64,000 bases of DNA from Bacteroides sp. (GTDB lineage Bacteria > Bacteroidota > Bacteroidia > Bacteroidales > Muribaculaceae): NCBI GenBank assembly GCA_014802425.1, contig JAAVCH010000019.1, forward strand, positions 1 to 64,000, in the 5' to 3' direction. The position numbers and the translations under genes were made by a program. Numbering within the stretch: the first letter of the stretch is position 1; the number at the start of each line of letters is the position of its first letter. This document shows positions 9,999 through 19,024 of this stretch, in pieces. Under the pieces are notes generated by a model. That model saw only the letters and a list, made by a program, of their open reading frames with translations. It was not told the DNA's origin and did not search any database.

Positions 9999-11141
9999 AT
10001 GACACTTCAATTCTTACAGGTCTACTGGTGGATGATCGTCTCCATCCTGGGAGGCATACTGGTGTTCCTGCTTTTCGTCCAGGGGGGTCAGTCGATGCTC
10101 CTGTCGGTGCCCGACGACAAGTGGCGCCAGATGATTGTCACCACAATCGGCAAAAAATGGGAACTGACGTTCACGACGCTCGTCACATTCGGGGGCGCCG
10201 CATTCGCCTCCTTCCCCCTCTTCTATTCCACGAGCTTCGGCGGAGCCTACTGGCTCTGGATCCTCATCCTCTTCAGTTTCGTGATCCAGGCGGTGAGCTA
10301 TGAGTACCGCTCGAAACCCGGCAACCTTCTCGGCCGACGCACCTACGACATCTTCCTCTTCCTCAACGGAGTGGTGGGATGCGTGCTGCTCGGAGTGGCC
10401 GTCGGCATGTTCTTCTTCGGCGGGGAATTCACCGTGGAGCGCGGCAACCTTCTCAACGCGGCCAGCCCCGTGATATCGCACTGGGACAATCCGAGCCACG
10501 GCTTCGAGGCCATCTTCAGCTGGCGCAACCTGCTGCTCGGCTTCGCCGTCTTCTTCCTGGCCCGCGTGCTGGCCGAGATGTACATCATCAACTCCGTGCA
10601 GACTCCCGCCAAGTTCTACGACTGGCTGATCAAGCGCCTCTGGATTGACTCCGCTGTCTTCGTGGCGCTCTTCCTGGGATTCCTGGCCGTGCTCTTAACG
10701 AGCTATGGATATACCGTCACGGCCTCCGGCCCGATGGGCTCCGAAGTGGAGGTCACCCCCTATAAATACTGGCATAACCTCATCTCATCCTGGTCCAACA
10801 TCTTCATGGTGGTGATCGGAGTGGCATGCGTGCTGCTGGGCATACTGAGCACGTTGCTGCGCAAGGGCTTCACGGGAGGCATCTGGTTTGCCGGCGTAGG
10901 CACGCTCTTCACCGTAGTGTCCCTCTTCTGGCTGGCCGGCTACAACGACACGGCGTTCCTCCCCTCGGTAAGCGACCCGGCGTCGTCGCTGACAATCTAC
11001 AACGCCTCATCGTCGGAGTTCACGCTGCGCACCATGGCCTACGTGTCGATACTCGTGCCGTTCGTGATAGCCTACATCTGGTATGTATGGCGCAAGATGG
11101 ACACCCCCAAGGTGACCGAGCACGACGAATACTCGCATTAA
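9999..11141 (+). CDS. cydB: Cytochrome bd ubiquinol oxidase subunit II
   Basis: Multi-TM CydB-type protein directly downstream of cydA. Confidence 0.95.
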   Translation: MTLQFLQVYWWMIVSILGGILVFLLFVQGGQSMLLSVPDDKWRQMIVTTIGKKWELTFTTLVTFGGAAFASFPLFYSTSFGGAYWLWILILFSFVIQAVSYEYRSKPGNLLGRRTYDIFLFLNGVVGCVLLGVAVGMFFFGGEFTVERGNLLNAASPVISHWDNPSHGFEAIFSWRNLLLGFAVFFLARVLAEMYIINSVQTPAKFYDWLIKRLWIDSAVFVALFLGFLAVLLTSYGYTVTASGPMGSEVEVTPYKYWHNLISSWSNIFMVVIGVACVLLGILSTLLRKGFTGGIWFAGVGTLFTVVSLFWLAGYNDTAFLPSVSDPASSLTIYNASSSEFTLRTMAYVSILVPFVIAYIWYVWRKMDTPKVTEHDEYSH

Positions 11142-11210
11142 GCATCAACTCATCATATGGTCGAGGGCATGGCGCATGGCCATGCCCTCGACTGATACGT
11201 AAAGACACAT

Positions 11211-11798
11211 ATGACACAAGAAATATCGAAAGGCCGGCAGTACTGGCAGCTCTTCTCTTCCTTTTTCAAGATAGGGGCATTCACGTTCGGCGGCGGATGG
11301 GCCATGATCTCAATCATCGAGCGGGAAATCGTCGACAAATACCACTGGATCGAGCGCGACGACTTCCTCGACCTCCTGGCCGTGGCCCAGTCGCTGCCCG
11401 GAATCCTGGCCGTGAACATAGCCACCGCCGTGGGCGACAAAATCCACGGCCTTCGAGGGAGCGCCCTGGCCACACTCGGCTCCATCCTCCCCTCTTTCCT
11501 CATCATCCTGGTGATAGCCATCTTCCTCACTCCGGACACCATCAAGCACAACCACGTCATATCCTCGATCTTCATGGGAATCCGCCCGGCGGTGGTGGCC
11601 CTGATCGTGGCGCCGGTCATCACCTCGGCCAAGGCTGCCAAAATCACACTCCGCACCATCTGGATACCGCTCATAGTGGCCTTCATGATTTCAATCAACA
11701 TCGGCTTCGTATCGAATCCGATACTGTACATAGTGCTCGGCGCCCTCGGAGGATACCTGTACTGGCGCTGGGCCAACAAACGCATCATAAATCAGTGA
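11211..11798 (+). CDS. Chromate transporter, half-size (ChrA family)
   Basis: FFKIGAFTFGGGWAMISIIEREIVDKYHWIERDDFLDLLAVAQSLPGILAVNIATAVGDKI. Confidence 0.93.
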   Translation: MTQEISKGRQYWQLFSSFFKIGAFTFGGGWAMISIIEREIVDKYHWIERDDFLDLLAVAQSLPGILAVNIATAVGDKIHGLRGSALATLGSILPSFLIILVIAIFLTPDTIKHNHVISSIFMGIRPAVVALIVAPVITSAKAAKITLRTIWIPLIVAFMISINIGFVSNPILYIVLGALGGYLYWRWANKRIINQ

Positions 11799-11799
11799 C

Positions 11800-12408
11800 A
11801 TGGAAATATACCTCAAACTCATATGGGCCTACCTTAAGATAGGCATCTTCGGATTCGGCGGCGGCTACGCCATGCTGTCGCTTGTGGAGCACGCCGTGGT
11901 CGATCCCGGATGGATTTCAGAGACGATGTTCACCGACATCGTGGCGATCTCACAGATGACACCCGGTCCGATCGGCATCAACTCCGCCACATACATCGGC
12001 TTCGTGGCTCCCGGCGAGGTCAATCCCGAACTGGCCGGTCCGCTCTGGGGCATCCTGGGGTCGGTGCTGGCCACCATGGCGGTGGTGCTTCCGTCGTTTT
12101 TCCTCGTGCTCTACAGCTCCCACTTCATACGCCGCCATCAGGAATCGGGGGTGATCAAGGCCGTCTTCTCGGGCTTGCGTCCCGTGGTGGTGGGCCTTAT
12201 AGCCTCTGCCGCCATCATGCTTATGAACAACGCCAACTTCAACCCCAACGGAGAGACCTGGCAGCTGTGGGTCAACATCGCCATCTCGGCCGCGGCCTTC
12301 TGTCTGGTGTATTTCAAGTTTCCGATCCGGGGTGAGAAGAAGAACATCCACCCGATCCTGGTCATTATCCTGGCCGGACTCGCAGGCTATCTGATCTACG
12401 GACTGTAA
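11800..12408 (+). CDS. Chromate transporter, half-size (ChrA family)
   Basis: YLKIGIFGFGGGYAMLSLVEHAVVDPGWISETMFTDIVAISQMTPGPIGINSATYIGF; 1 nt after the first half-size ChrA. Confidence 0.93.
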   Translation: MEIYLKLIWAYLKIGIFGFGGGYAMLSLVEHAVVDPGWISETMFTDIVAISQMTPGPIGINSATYIGFVAPGEVNPELAGPLWGILGSVLATMAVVLPSFFLVLYSSHFIRRHQESGVIKAVFSGLRPVVVGLIASAAIMLMNNANFNPNGETWQLWVNIAISAAAFCLVYFKFPIRGEKKNIHPILVIILAGLAGYLIYGL

Positions 12409-12472
12409 TAATGCGCGCCATACACGCCGCCGCGCCACGGCACGCCGGCACCCACTCACTCACCGACATAAA

Positions 12473-13804
12473 ATGAATTACAAGGAATCGCTTGACTTTC
12501 TCTTCTCGCAGCTGCCGATGTTCTCACGCGTGGGAGCGGCGGCCTACAAGCCCGGACTCGACACCTCCATAGCGCTCGACAACCACTTCGGCAACCCCCA
12601 CCGCCGCTACCGCACCATCCACGTGGGCGGCACCAACGGAAAGGGGTCGACCTCGCACACCATCGCCGCCGTGCTTCAGGCACAGGGCTACCGGGTGGGG
12701 CTCTACACGTCGCCCCACCTCGTGGATTTCCGTGAGCGGATGCGCGTCAACGGCAGGATGATACCCGAAGCCGACGTAGTGGACTTCGTGGAGCGCTGGC
12801 TCCGCACCCCCTACGACGGACATCCGAGTTTCTTCGAGCTGACTATGATGATGGCCTTCGACTGGTTTGCCCGCGAAGAGGTGGACTATGCCGTGATCGA
12901 GGTGGGGATGGGCGGACGCCTCGACTCCACCAACATCATCACCCCCATCGGGAGCGTAATCACCAACATCTCCCCCGACCACACCCAGTTTCTCGGCGAC
13001 ACGCTTGAGAAGATCGCCGCCGAAAAGGCCGGCATCATCAAGGAGGGCGTGCCGGTGGTGATCGGACGCGCGTCGGGAGGAGTGCGCCGGGTATTCGAGA
13101 GCAAAGCGGCCGCCACAGGCTCGGAGGCCACATTCGCCGCCGACACTCCCCTGCTCTCCTCCATAGAGTTCATGCCGGAGGGCTACATCGAGGCCTCTAC
13201 CCCGGAGCTTGGAAGATTCCGCTATCCCCTCGGGGGCCTTTACCAGCAGGAGAACCTCAACACGGTGCTTCACGCCGTCAGCATGCTGCGGCGCGCCGGA
13301 GTGGAAATCTCAACGGAGGCGCTCCGCGAGGGGCTGGAGGGTGTAGTGCGCCTCACCGGCCTTGCAGGCCGCTGGATGGTGATGGGCGAGCATCCCTTCG
13401 TGGTGGCCGACACCGGACACAACCTCGACGGCCTCACCCGCAATATGGAGCAGCTCCGGGAGGTCCTCGGCCGGCGTGGGCCGGAATCGCGGCTCAGGAT
13501 GGTGGTGGGATTCGTCAACGACAAGGATGTGGCCCACATAGCGCATCTGCTTCCGGAAGAAGCCGAATACTACGTCACCCGCGCGAGTGTGCCCCGCGCC
13601 ATGCCGGCCGAGGATGTGGCCGCCATACTTGAGGGTCTCGGGCGCCGATGCCGCGTCTTTCCCGAGGGAGTGAAGGAGGCCGCCGATGCCGCCCTATCCG
13701 ACTCCGGAGCCGACGACATGGTGTACATCGGAGGCTCGACATTCATCGTGGCCGACTGGCTCGCATCCGCCCCCGGATCCCTTCCGTCGGTCTCCCGGCC
13801 TTGA
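12473..13804 (+). CDS. folC: Bifunctional folylpolyglutamate synthase/dihydrofolate synthase
   Basis: HVGGTNGKGSTSHTIAAVLQAQGYRVGLYTSPHLVDFRERMRVNG; YAVIEVGMGGRLDSTN; HNLDG. Confidence 0.96.
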   Translation: MNYKESLDFLFSQLPMFSRVGAAAYKPGLDTSIALDNHFGNPHRRYRTIHVGGTNGKGSTSHTIAAVLQAQGYRVGLYTSPHLVDFRERMRVNGRMIPEADVVDFVERWLRTPYDGHPSFFELTMMMAFDWFAREEVDYAVIEVGMGGRLDSTNIITPIGSVITNISPDHTQFLGDTLEKIAAEKAGIIKEGVPVVIGRASGGVRRVFESKAAATGSEATFAADTPLLSSIEFMPEGYIEASTPELGRFRYPLGGLYQQENLNTVLHAVSMLRRAGVEISTEALREGLEGVVRLTGLAGRWMVMGEHPFVVADTGHNLDGLTRNMEQLREVLGRRGPESRLRMVVGFVNDKDVAHIAHLLPEEAEYYVTRASVPRAMPAEDVAAILEGLGRRCRVFPEGVKEAADAALSDSGADDMVYIGGSTFIVADWLASAPGSLPSVSRP

Positions 13805-13866
13805 CCACGCCGCCACCGTACCGTCATTGTCCCCCCTTTTCAGGGGAGGGACATACATAGCAAGAG

Positions 13867-13899
13867 CAAGGCGCATCTCCGCATGGGGGATGCGCCTTG
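13867..13899. terminator. Shared convergent stem-loop between folC (+) and rng (-)
   Basis: 11-bp perfect stem caaggcgcatc/gatgcgccttg between convergent genes; U-tract weak. Confidence 0.5.
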
Positions 13900-13941
13900 T
13901 TCTTAGGAGGGTCATTTGCTTTTTCTGCCTTATCGCGGGGC

Positions 13942-15558
13942 TCAGGAATCGCGGTTGGCAGCCCGCGTACGGTTCTTTGAATGGCTGCTGTTCATGTCGC
14001 TTTCTTCCTTGAGGTCGATTTCCTTGGAGTCTGAGTCGAGCACACGGTATTCGAGATAGGCCAGTGACTCGTCGGCCACGAGCTTCATGCCGCGTCCGAA
14101 ACGCCGGCGCCATTTCCCGTAAAGGGAAAACATTCCCTTCTTTACATAGGCATCCACGAAAGGATGCACGTACATGGTGAATTTCTTTACCTCAAGCGTA
14201 TTGACGAGGTAGTCGATCTTTTCCTCGAGTTTGTCGGTGAAGAGCAGCGACGGCTGCACTTCGCCCTTTCCGAAACAGGAGGGACACGTCTCCGAGGTGG
14301 CGATGTCGAGGGCCGGACGCACGCGCTGGCGCGTGATCTGCATAAGTCCGAACTTACTCAGCGGGAGGATGTTGTGGCGGGCACGGTCGTTGGCCATTAT
14401 CTCCTTCATGTGCTCGAAGAGCTTCTGGCGGTGCTCCGGCTTGTTCATGTCGATGAAATCGATGACGATGATTCCTCCCATGTCGCGCAGCCGCAGCTGC
14501 CGGGCTATCTCGTCGGCGGCGCGGAGGTTGACCTCCAGGGCATTGGTCTCCTGGTCGTTGGTGGCCTTGCTGCGGTTGCCCGAATTGACGTCGACCACGT
14601 GCAGGGCCTCCGTATGCTCGATGATGATGTAGGCTCCGCTCTTGAAGCTTACGGTCTTGCCGAAACTCGACTTTATCTGGCGCGTGATGCCGTGATGGTC
14701 GAAGATCGGCACATCCTTTGTGTAGAGCTTTACGATGTCGCCCCGTTCGGGAGCGATGAGGTTGACGTAGTTCTGAATCTGCGTGAAGGTTTCGGCTTCG
14801 TTGACGAAGATTGCTTCGAAAGCAGGGCTGAAGATGTCGCGTATGAGGCTCACGGCGCGGCTGTCCTCCTCGTAGATGAGGGCCGGGGGCGTGGAGCGCT
14901 GCATCTTGGCTATCGACTCCTCCCAGCACTTGACGAGGGTGCGGAGCTCATTGTTGAGGTCGGCCACACGCTTGTTCTCTGCCGAAGTACGCACTATCAC
15001 TCCGAAGCCCTTGGGCTTGATGCTGCTGATGAGCTGACGCAGACGAGTCTTTTCCTCGGTGGATTTGATTTTCTGGGAAATGGATATCTTCTCTCCGAAC
15101 GGGATAAGCACCATGAAGCGGCCGGTGAATGATATTTCGGTCGTCAGGCGCGGCCCTTTTGAGCTGATGGGCTCCTTGGCGATCTGCACGAGGAGCTGTC
15201 GCCCGGGCTGCAGGAGGTCCTGGATGGTGCCGTTCTTGGGAATGTCGGGGAGTTTCTGGAATTTTGAGATCGCGGGTACGCGCTTGGAGTCCTTGAAGCA
15301 TTCTTCGAGGTAAGCCGAGTATGTCGAGAACTGCGGCCCGAGATCGAGATAATGCAGAAAAGCATCCTTTTCATAGCCTACATCCACGAAAGCCGCGTTG
15401 AGTCCGGGCATTATCTTCTTCACCTTGGCCAGATAGAGGTCGCCGACGGCATAAGCCTGGTTGCGGCTCTCCTTCTGGAGGGAGACGAGCCTGGAGTCCT
15501 CAAGGAGGGCTATGGAGATTTCCTTTTCCTGTACGTCTACTACTAATTCGCTTTTCAT
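13942..15558 (-). CDS. rng: Ribonuclease G (Rne/Rng family)
   Basis: MKSELVVDVQEKEISIALLEDSRLVSLQKE..YLAKVKKIMPGLNAAFVDVGYEKDAFLHYLDLGPQ; RDMGGIIVIDFIDM; CPSCFGKG. Confidence 0.95.
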   Translation of the reverse strand: MKSELVVDVQEKEISIALLEDSRLVSLQKESRNQAYAVGDLYLAKVKKIMPGLNAAFVDVGYEKDAFLHYLDLGPQFSTYSAYLEECFKDSKRVPAISKFQKLPDIPKNGTIQDLLQPGRQLLVQIAKEPISSKGPRLTTEISFTGRFMVLIPFGEKISISQKIKSTEEKTRLRQLISSIKPKGFGVIVRTSAENKRVADLNNELRTLVKCWEESIAKMQRSTPPALIYEEDSRAVSLIRDIFSPAFEAIFVNEAETFTQIQNYVNLIAPERGDIVKLYTKDVPIFDHHGITRQIKSSFGKTVSFKSGAYIIIEHTEALHVVDVNSGNRSKATNDQETNALEVNLRAADEIARQLRLRDMGGIIVIDFIDMNKPEHRQKLFEHMKEIMANDRARHNILPLSKFGLMQITRQRVRPALDIATSETCPSCFGKGEVQPSLLFTDKLEEKIDYLVNTLEVKKFTMYVHPFVDAYVKKGMFSLYGKWRRRFGRGMKLVADESLAYLEYRVLDSDSKEIDLKEESDMNSSHSKNRTRAANRDS

Positions 15559-15579
15559 GTGGGGGATAAAACAACTTGT

Positions 15580-15665
15580 GTAAGCCTAAACAAAACGAAC
15601 AAACTCCGGAAAATGGGAGGTCTTCGACTCACCATCCTGCGCAGTTTGTTCGATTTTGGCTTTAC
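15580..15665 (-). promoter_or_regulatory. Long imperfect stem-loop in the rng 5' leader
   Basis: Perfect cgaacaaact/agtttgttcg arm (15596-15605/15643-15652) extended by aaaa/tttt and aagcc/ggctt; ends ~20 nt upstream of the rng ATG. Confidence 0.6.
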
Positions 15666-15774
15666 AAGACCTTTTTGTGCCGCCGGGCTTCATGAGCGGG
15701 GGCGCGGCCCCTGACGCGGTGTGGTGCTGGGACAGGAACCGGGCGCCGGCGGGAAGTCACGTCACTCGGAGTGA

Positions 15775-15864
15775 TTATTTCTTCTTATGACGGTTCTTTC
15801 TGAGTCTTTTCTTACGCTTGTGAGTGGCCATCTTGTGGCCTTTTCTCTTCTTTCCGCTGGGCAT
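15775..15864 (-). CDS. 29-aa very basic small protein (MPSGKKRKGHKMATHKRKKRLRKNRHKKK)
   Basis: Hand-translated, ATG to TAA, below the ORF-track cutoff; sits between HU and rng. Recalled as occurring at this position in other Bacteroidales, not searched. Confidence 0.7.
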   Translation of the reverse strand: MPSGKKRKGHKMATHKRKKRLRKNRHKKK

Positions 15865-15950
15865 AATGATTATGTTTAAGGGGTTAGAAACTTTTATTCT
15901 GATTCTGTCGGGACGTCAGCCTGGCGGGTGCGTCCCGGCGGGGTATCACC

Positions 15951-16229
15951 TTACTTGGCCTTTACTTCCTCCAGGAATACACGTGAAGGCTTGAAGGCGG
16001 GCACCTTGTGCTCGGGGATGATGATGGAAGTGTTCTGCGAGATGTTGCGGGCGGTCTTCTCCTTACGTGTCTTGATGATGAAACTGCCGAAGCCACGGAG
16101 ATAGACGTTGTTACCTGCCGCCATCGACTCCTTTACCACTTCCATAAACTTTTCCACTGTCTGCAGCACAGCCGCCTTGTCGAGGTTGGTGCTGCGCGAT
16201 ATTTCATTTACAATATCAGCTTTGGTCAT
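15951..16229 (-). CDS. HU family DNA-binding protein
   Basis: MTKADIVNEISRSTNLDKAAVLQTVEKFMEVVKESMAAGNNVYLRGFGSFIIKTRKEKTARNISQNTSIIIPEHKVPAFKPSRVF. Confidence 0.96.
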   Translation of the reverse strand: MTKADIVNEISRSTNLDKAAVLQTVEKFMEVVKESMAAGNNVYLRGFGSFIIKTRKEKTARNISQNTSIIIPEHKVPAFKPSRVFLEEVKAK

Positions 16230-16413
16230 TGTTAGATTGTATCGCTTTATGGTTAAATTGTTGATGCTTATCGAGATGATTCAGGCCTCCGGGCATGGCT
16301 CTGCCGCCCCTGAAGCAAAATCAGGTGCAAATATCGGAATTTTTTTTGGAATTTGCGCTATGGTGCGCTCTCAAAATGAGTTAAAGGGGGCTATTTTATC
16401 ATCTCCGGGATGG

Positions 16414-17022
16414 CTATTCTGTCATCTCAAGGTGGATTCCTTCGGTCTTGCCCATGCGTCCGGCTATCTCTCCGGCCCTGGATGCACGCACGGCGAGGGT
16501 GAGCGAGCATACATTGTCGAATTGCTGGTCGAGCACCTCAAGGCCCTCCTCCTTTACGATCCGCATCACGCCGTCGAGGGTGATGTAGGGCACGCTGACC
16601 AGCATCCGGCGCATTTCGTGCATCTCGCGGCGTCCGGCGTCGGCCAGGGCCAGGTCGGCCGCCGAGCGGTAGGCGGCGATCAGGCCGGAGGTGCCGAGCT
16701 TGATGCCTCCGAAGTAGCGCACCACCACCACGAGCACGTTCGTCACCCCGTGGCTGCGTATCTGGCCGAGTATAGGCTTGCCGGCCGTGCCGCTCGGCTC
16801 GCCGTTGTCGTTGAGCTGGTATTCCTCCATGGCGGGACCGAGCATATAGGCCCAGCACACATGGCGCGAGTCATGGTAGGCGTTCTGATATTCCTTCACG
16901 AGCGCCCGGGCCTCTTCCGCGTCGCGGATTTTCAATGCGAAAGCCAGGAAGCGGCTCATCTTCTCACGAAGCTGCCCCTCTCCGGCTTTCGCTATTTCGT
17001 AATATACGTCTTGGTCTTCCAT
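16414..17022 (-). CDS. YigZ/IMPACT family protein
   Basis: KIRDAEEARALVKEYQNAYHDSRHVCWAYMLG..NDNGEPSGTAGKPILGQIRSHGVTNVLVVVVRYFGGIKLGTSGLIAAYRSAA. Confidence 0.95.
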   Translation of the reverse strand: MEDQDVYYEIAKAGEGQLREKMSRFLAFALKIRDAEEARALVKEYQNAYHDSRHVCWAYMLGPAMEEYQLNDNGEPSGTAGKPILGQIRSHGVTNVLVVVVRYFGGIKLGTSGLIAAYRSAADLALADAGRREMHEMRRMLVSVPYITLDGVMRIVKEEGLEVLDQQFDNVCSLTLAVRASRAGEIAGRMGKTEGIHLEMTE

Positions 17023-17052
17023 GCAGGGGAAGTATAGGGATTGGACTGTGGG

Positions 17053-17637
17053 TTATCCGAATTCGAAGGGGCGCGGGGCGCTGGGATAGCAGAGCATTCC
17101 GGCGGCCACTTCATCGGCAGGCTGCTTGCCGAGGGTCTCCCCCACTATGGCGAGCGCCCATTCCATGGCGGTGGCCGGGCCGTTGGCCGTGAGGAACTTG
17201 CCGTCGCTCACCACGGGAGCGGCCTGAGGCGCGGCTCCTTTGAGCTTTTCTTCAAAACCGGGATAGCACGTGGCGCGCATTCCCTTGAGGAAGCCGTGCT
17301 GGCCGAGCACCAGCGCCGGAGCGGCGCAGATGGCGGCGATGCGGCCTGACTTCGATTTCATCTGCGACTCAATGAGGCCATGCAGCGGCGCGAAGTCGCT
17401 GAGGTTCTCGGCGCCGGGCAGGCCGCCGGGGAAGATGAGCCATTCCGGAGCGTCGAAGAGGGTGTTGTCGTAGAGAAGGTCGGCGGCCACGGTGATGCCA
17501 TGGGCGCCTTTCACCTGCAGTGAGGAGGTGATGCTGACTGTCTTTACGGGGATTCCGGCCCGACGCAGGACATCGACTGCTGTCAACGCTTCGATTTCTT
17601 CAAAGCCTTCGGCGAGAAACAGGAAGGATGTTTTCAT
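17053..17637 (-). CDS. DJ-1/PfpI family protein (YajL/DJ-1-like)
   Basis: FLFLAEGFEEIEALTAVDVLRRAGI; IAAICAAPALVLGQHGFLKGMRATCYPGFE. Confidence 0.95.
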   Translation of the reverse strand: MKTSFLFLAEGFEEIEALTAVDVLRRAGIPVKTVSITSSLQVKGAHGITVAADLLYDNTLFDAPEWLIFPGGLPGAENLSDFAPLHGLIESQMKSKSGRIAAICAAPALVLGQHGFLKGMRATCYPGFEEKLKGAAPQAAPVVSDGKFLTANGPATAMEWALAIVGETLGKQPADEVAAGMLCYPSAPRPFEFG

Positions 17638-17833
17638 AACTGGTTAACATTAAAGGTGTAAAAATGAATGGATAAGTGTGTGAGGCCGGGCGGCCGCTCT
17701 CTCGCGTGCGCGGGCCCTCAAGTACGCACTTTAAAACTATTTTTGAGGAGTATGGGGCAAATGTAGTAAATTTTATTCAGATTTGACTAATTTCGCGTAT
17801 AATTTTTTTGTTTTTCAATTCCACTTCCCTAAA

Positions 17834-19024
17834 ATGACGATTGAAATCATGCTCGGAGCCGCCCTGATGGTCTCCCTGCTGGCGCTTCTGGCCATAGCCC
17901 TTAAGGCCCGCGCCACCAATACGGCCGACTCTTCGGCCCACCGCACCCTTCTTGAGGAGACACGCCGCAACTACGAGTCACAGATAGCGGCCCTGCAGCG
18001 CCGCATCGACGCGCAGCATGACGAGATGGAGACACGCCTCGGCTTCAGTGCCATGATCTCCCCTCTGCGCCAAAGAATCGCCGAGTTCGAGGAGCAGATC
18101 CGGAAGTCGTACATGAGCGAGAATGTGTCGCGCGACACCCTTACCCAGACACTCCGCACCCAGATAGCGGAGCTCACCCGCTCCGGGGCCGAGATAGGAG
18201 CGGAGGCCCGCCGCCTGTCGGACGCCCTGTCGGGCAATACCCGCGCCCAGGGGCTCTGGGGGGAGACGCTTCTGGAGAGGGTGCTTGAGGACGGCGGAAT
18301 GCGCGAAGGGGTGCATTTCACGCTCCAGACCTCGACCCTCGACGGCACGCCGCTGCGCAACGACGACGGCTCGGCACTGCGGCCCGACGCCATCCTGCTC
18401 CTGCCCGGAGGGCACCGGCTCATCGTCGACGCCAAGACCTCGATGACGTCGTACCTGCGTTATGCCGAAGCCCCCACCGACGCACGTCGCGAGATGGAAC
18501 TGAAGCGGCACGTCAACTCCACCCGCGCCCATATCGACGAGCTGAATGCGCGCCAGTACCACAAATTCATACCCGGCGCCATGGAGCACACGCTGATGTT
18601 CGTGCCCAACGAAGCGGCCTTTCTTGCGGCCCTGCAGGGCGACCCCGACCTTCAGGCGTATGCCGCGAAGAGGAATGTGGCGGTCGTGTCGCCGGCCCAT
18701 CTCATTTCGGTGGTGCAGCTTGTGGTGCAGCTGTGGCGCGTGGAGCATCAGAACCGCAATGCCGAGAGCATAGCCCGGGAGGCCGGCAAGCTCTACGATA
18801 AGTTCGTTGGCTTCGCGGCCGAGCTGGATACCGTGGGCCGCAGCCTCCAGGCATCGGTGAAGGCATATGAAAAATGCCGCGCCTCCCTTTCGGAAGGGCG
18901 CGGCAATATGGTGAGCCGGGCCGAGCGTCTGCGCGACATGGGGGCGCGCTCCACGAAGCGCCTTTCCGCCGACCTCCTCTCAGCGGCCGGAGAGGGTGGG
19001 AGCCAGGAAGAAGAGGCCGAATGA
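17834..19024 (+). CDS. rmuC: DNA recombination protein RmuC
   Basis: LSGNTRAQGLWGETLLERVLEDGGMREGVHF; LIVDAKTSMTSYLRY; start reassigned to the ATG at 17834 (MTIEIML). Confidence 0.94.
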   Translation: MTIEIMLGAALMVSLLALLAIALKARATNTADSSAHRTLLEETRRNYESQIAALQRRIDAQHDEMETRLGFSAMISPLRQRIAEFEEQIRKSYMSENVSRDTLTQTLRTQIAELTRSGAEIGAEARRLSDALSGNTRAQGLWGETLLERVLEDGGMREGVHFTLQTSTLDGTPLRNDDGSALRPDAILLLPGGHRLIVDAKTSMTSYLRYAEAPTDARREMELKRHVNSTRAHIDELNARQYHKFIPGAMEHTLMFVPNEAAFLAALQGDPDLQAYAAKRNVAVVSPAHLISVVQLVVQLWRVEHQNRNAESIAREAGKLYDKFVGFAAELDTVGRSLQASVKAYEKCRASLSEGRGNMVSRAERLRDMGARSTKRLSADLLSAAGEGGSQEEEAE

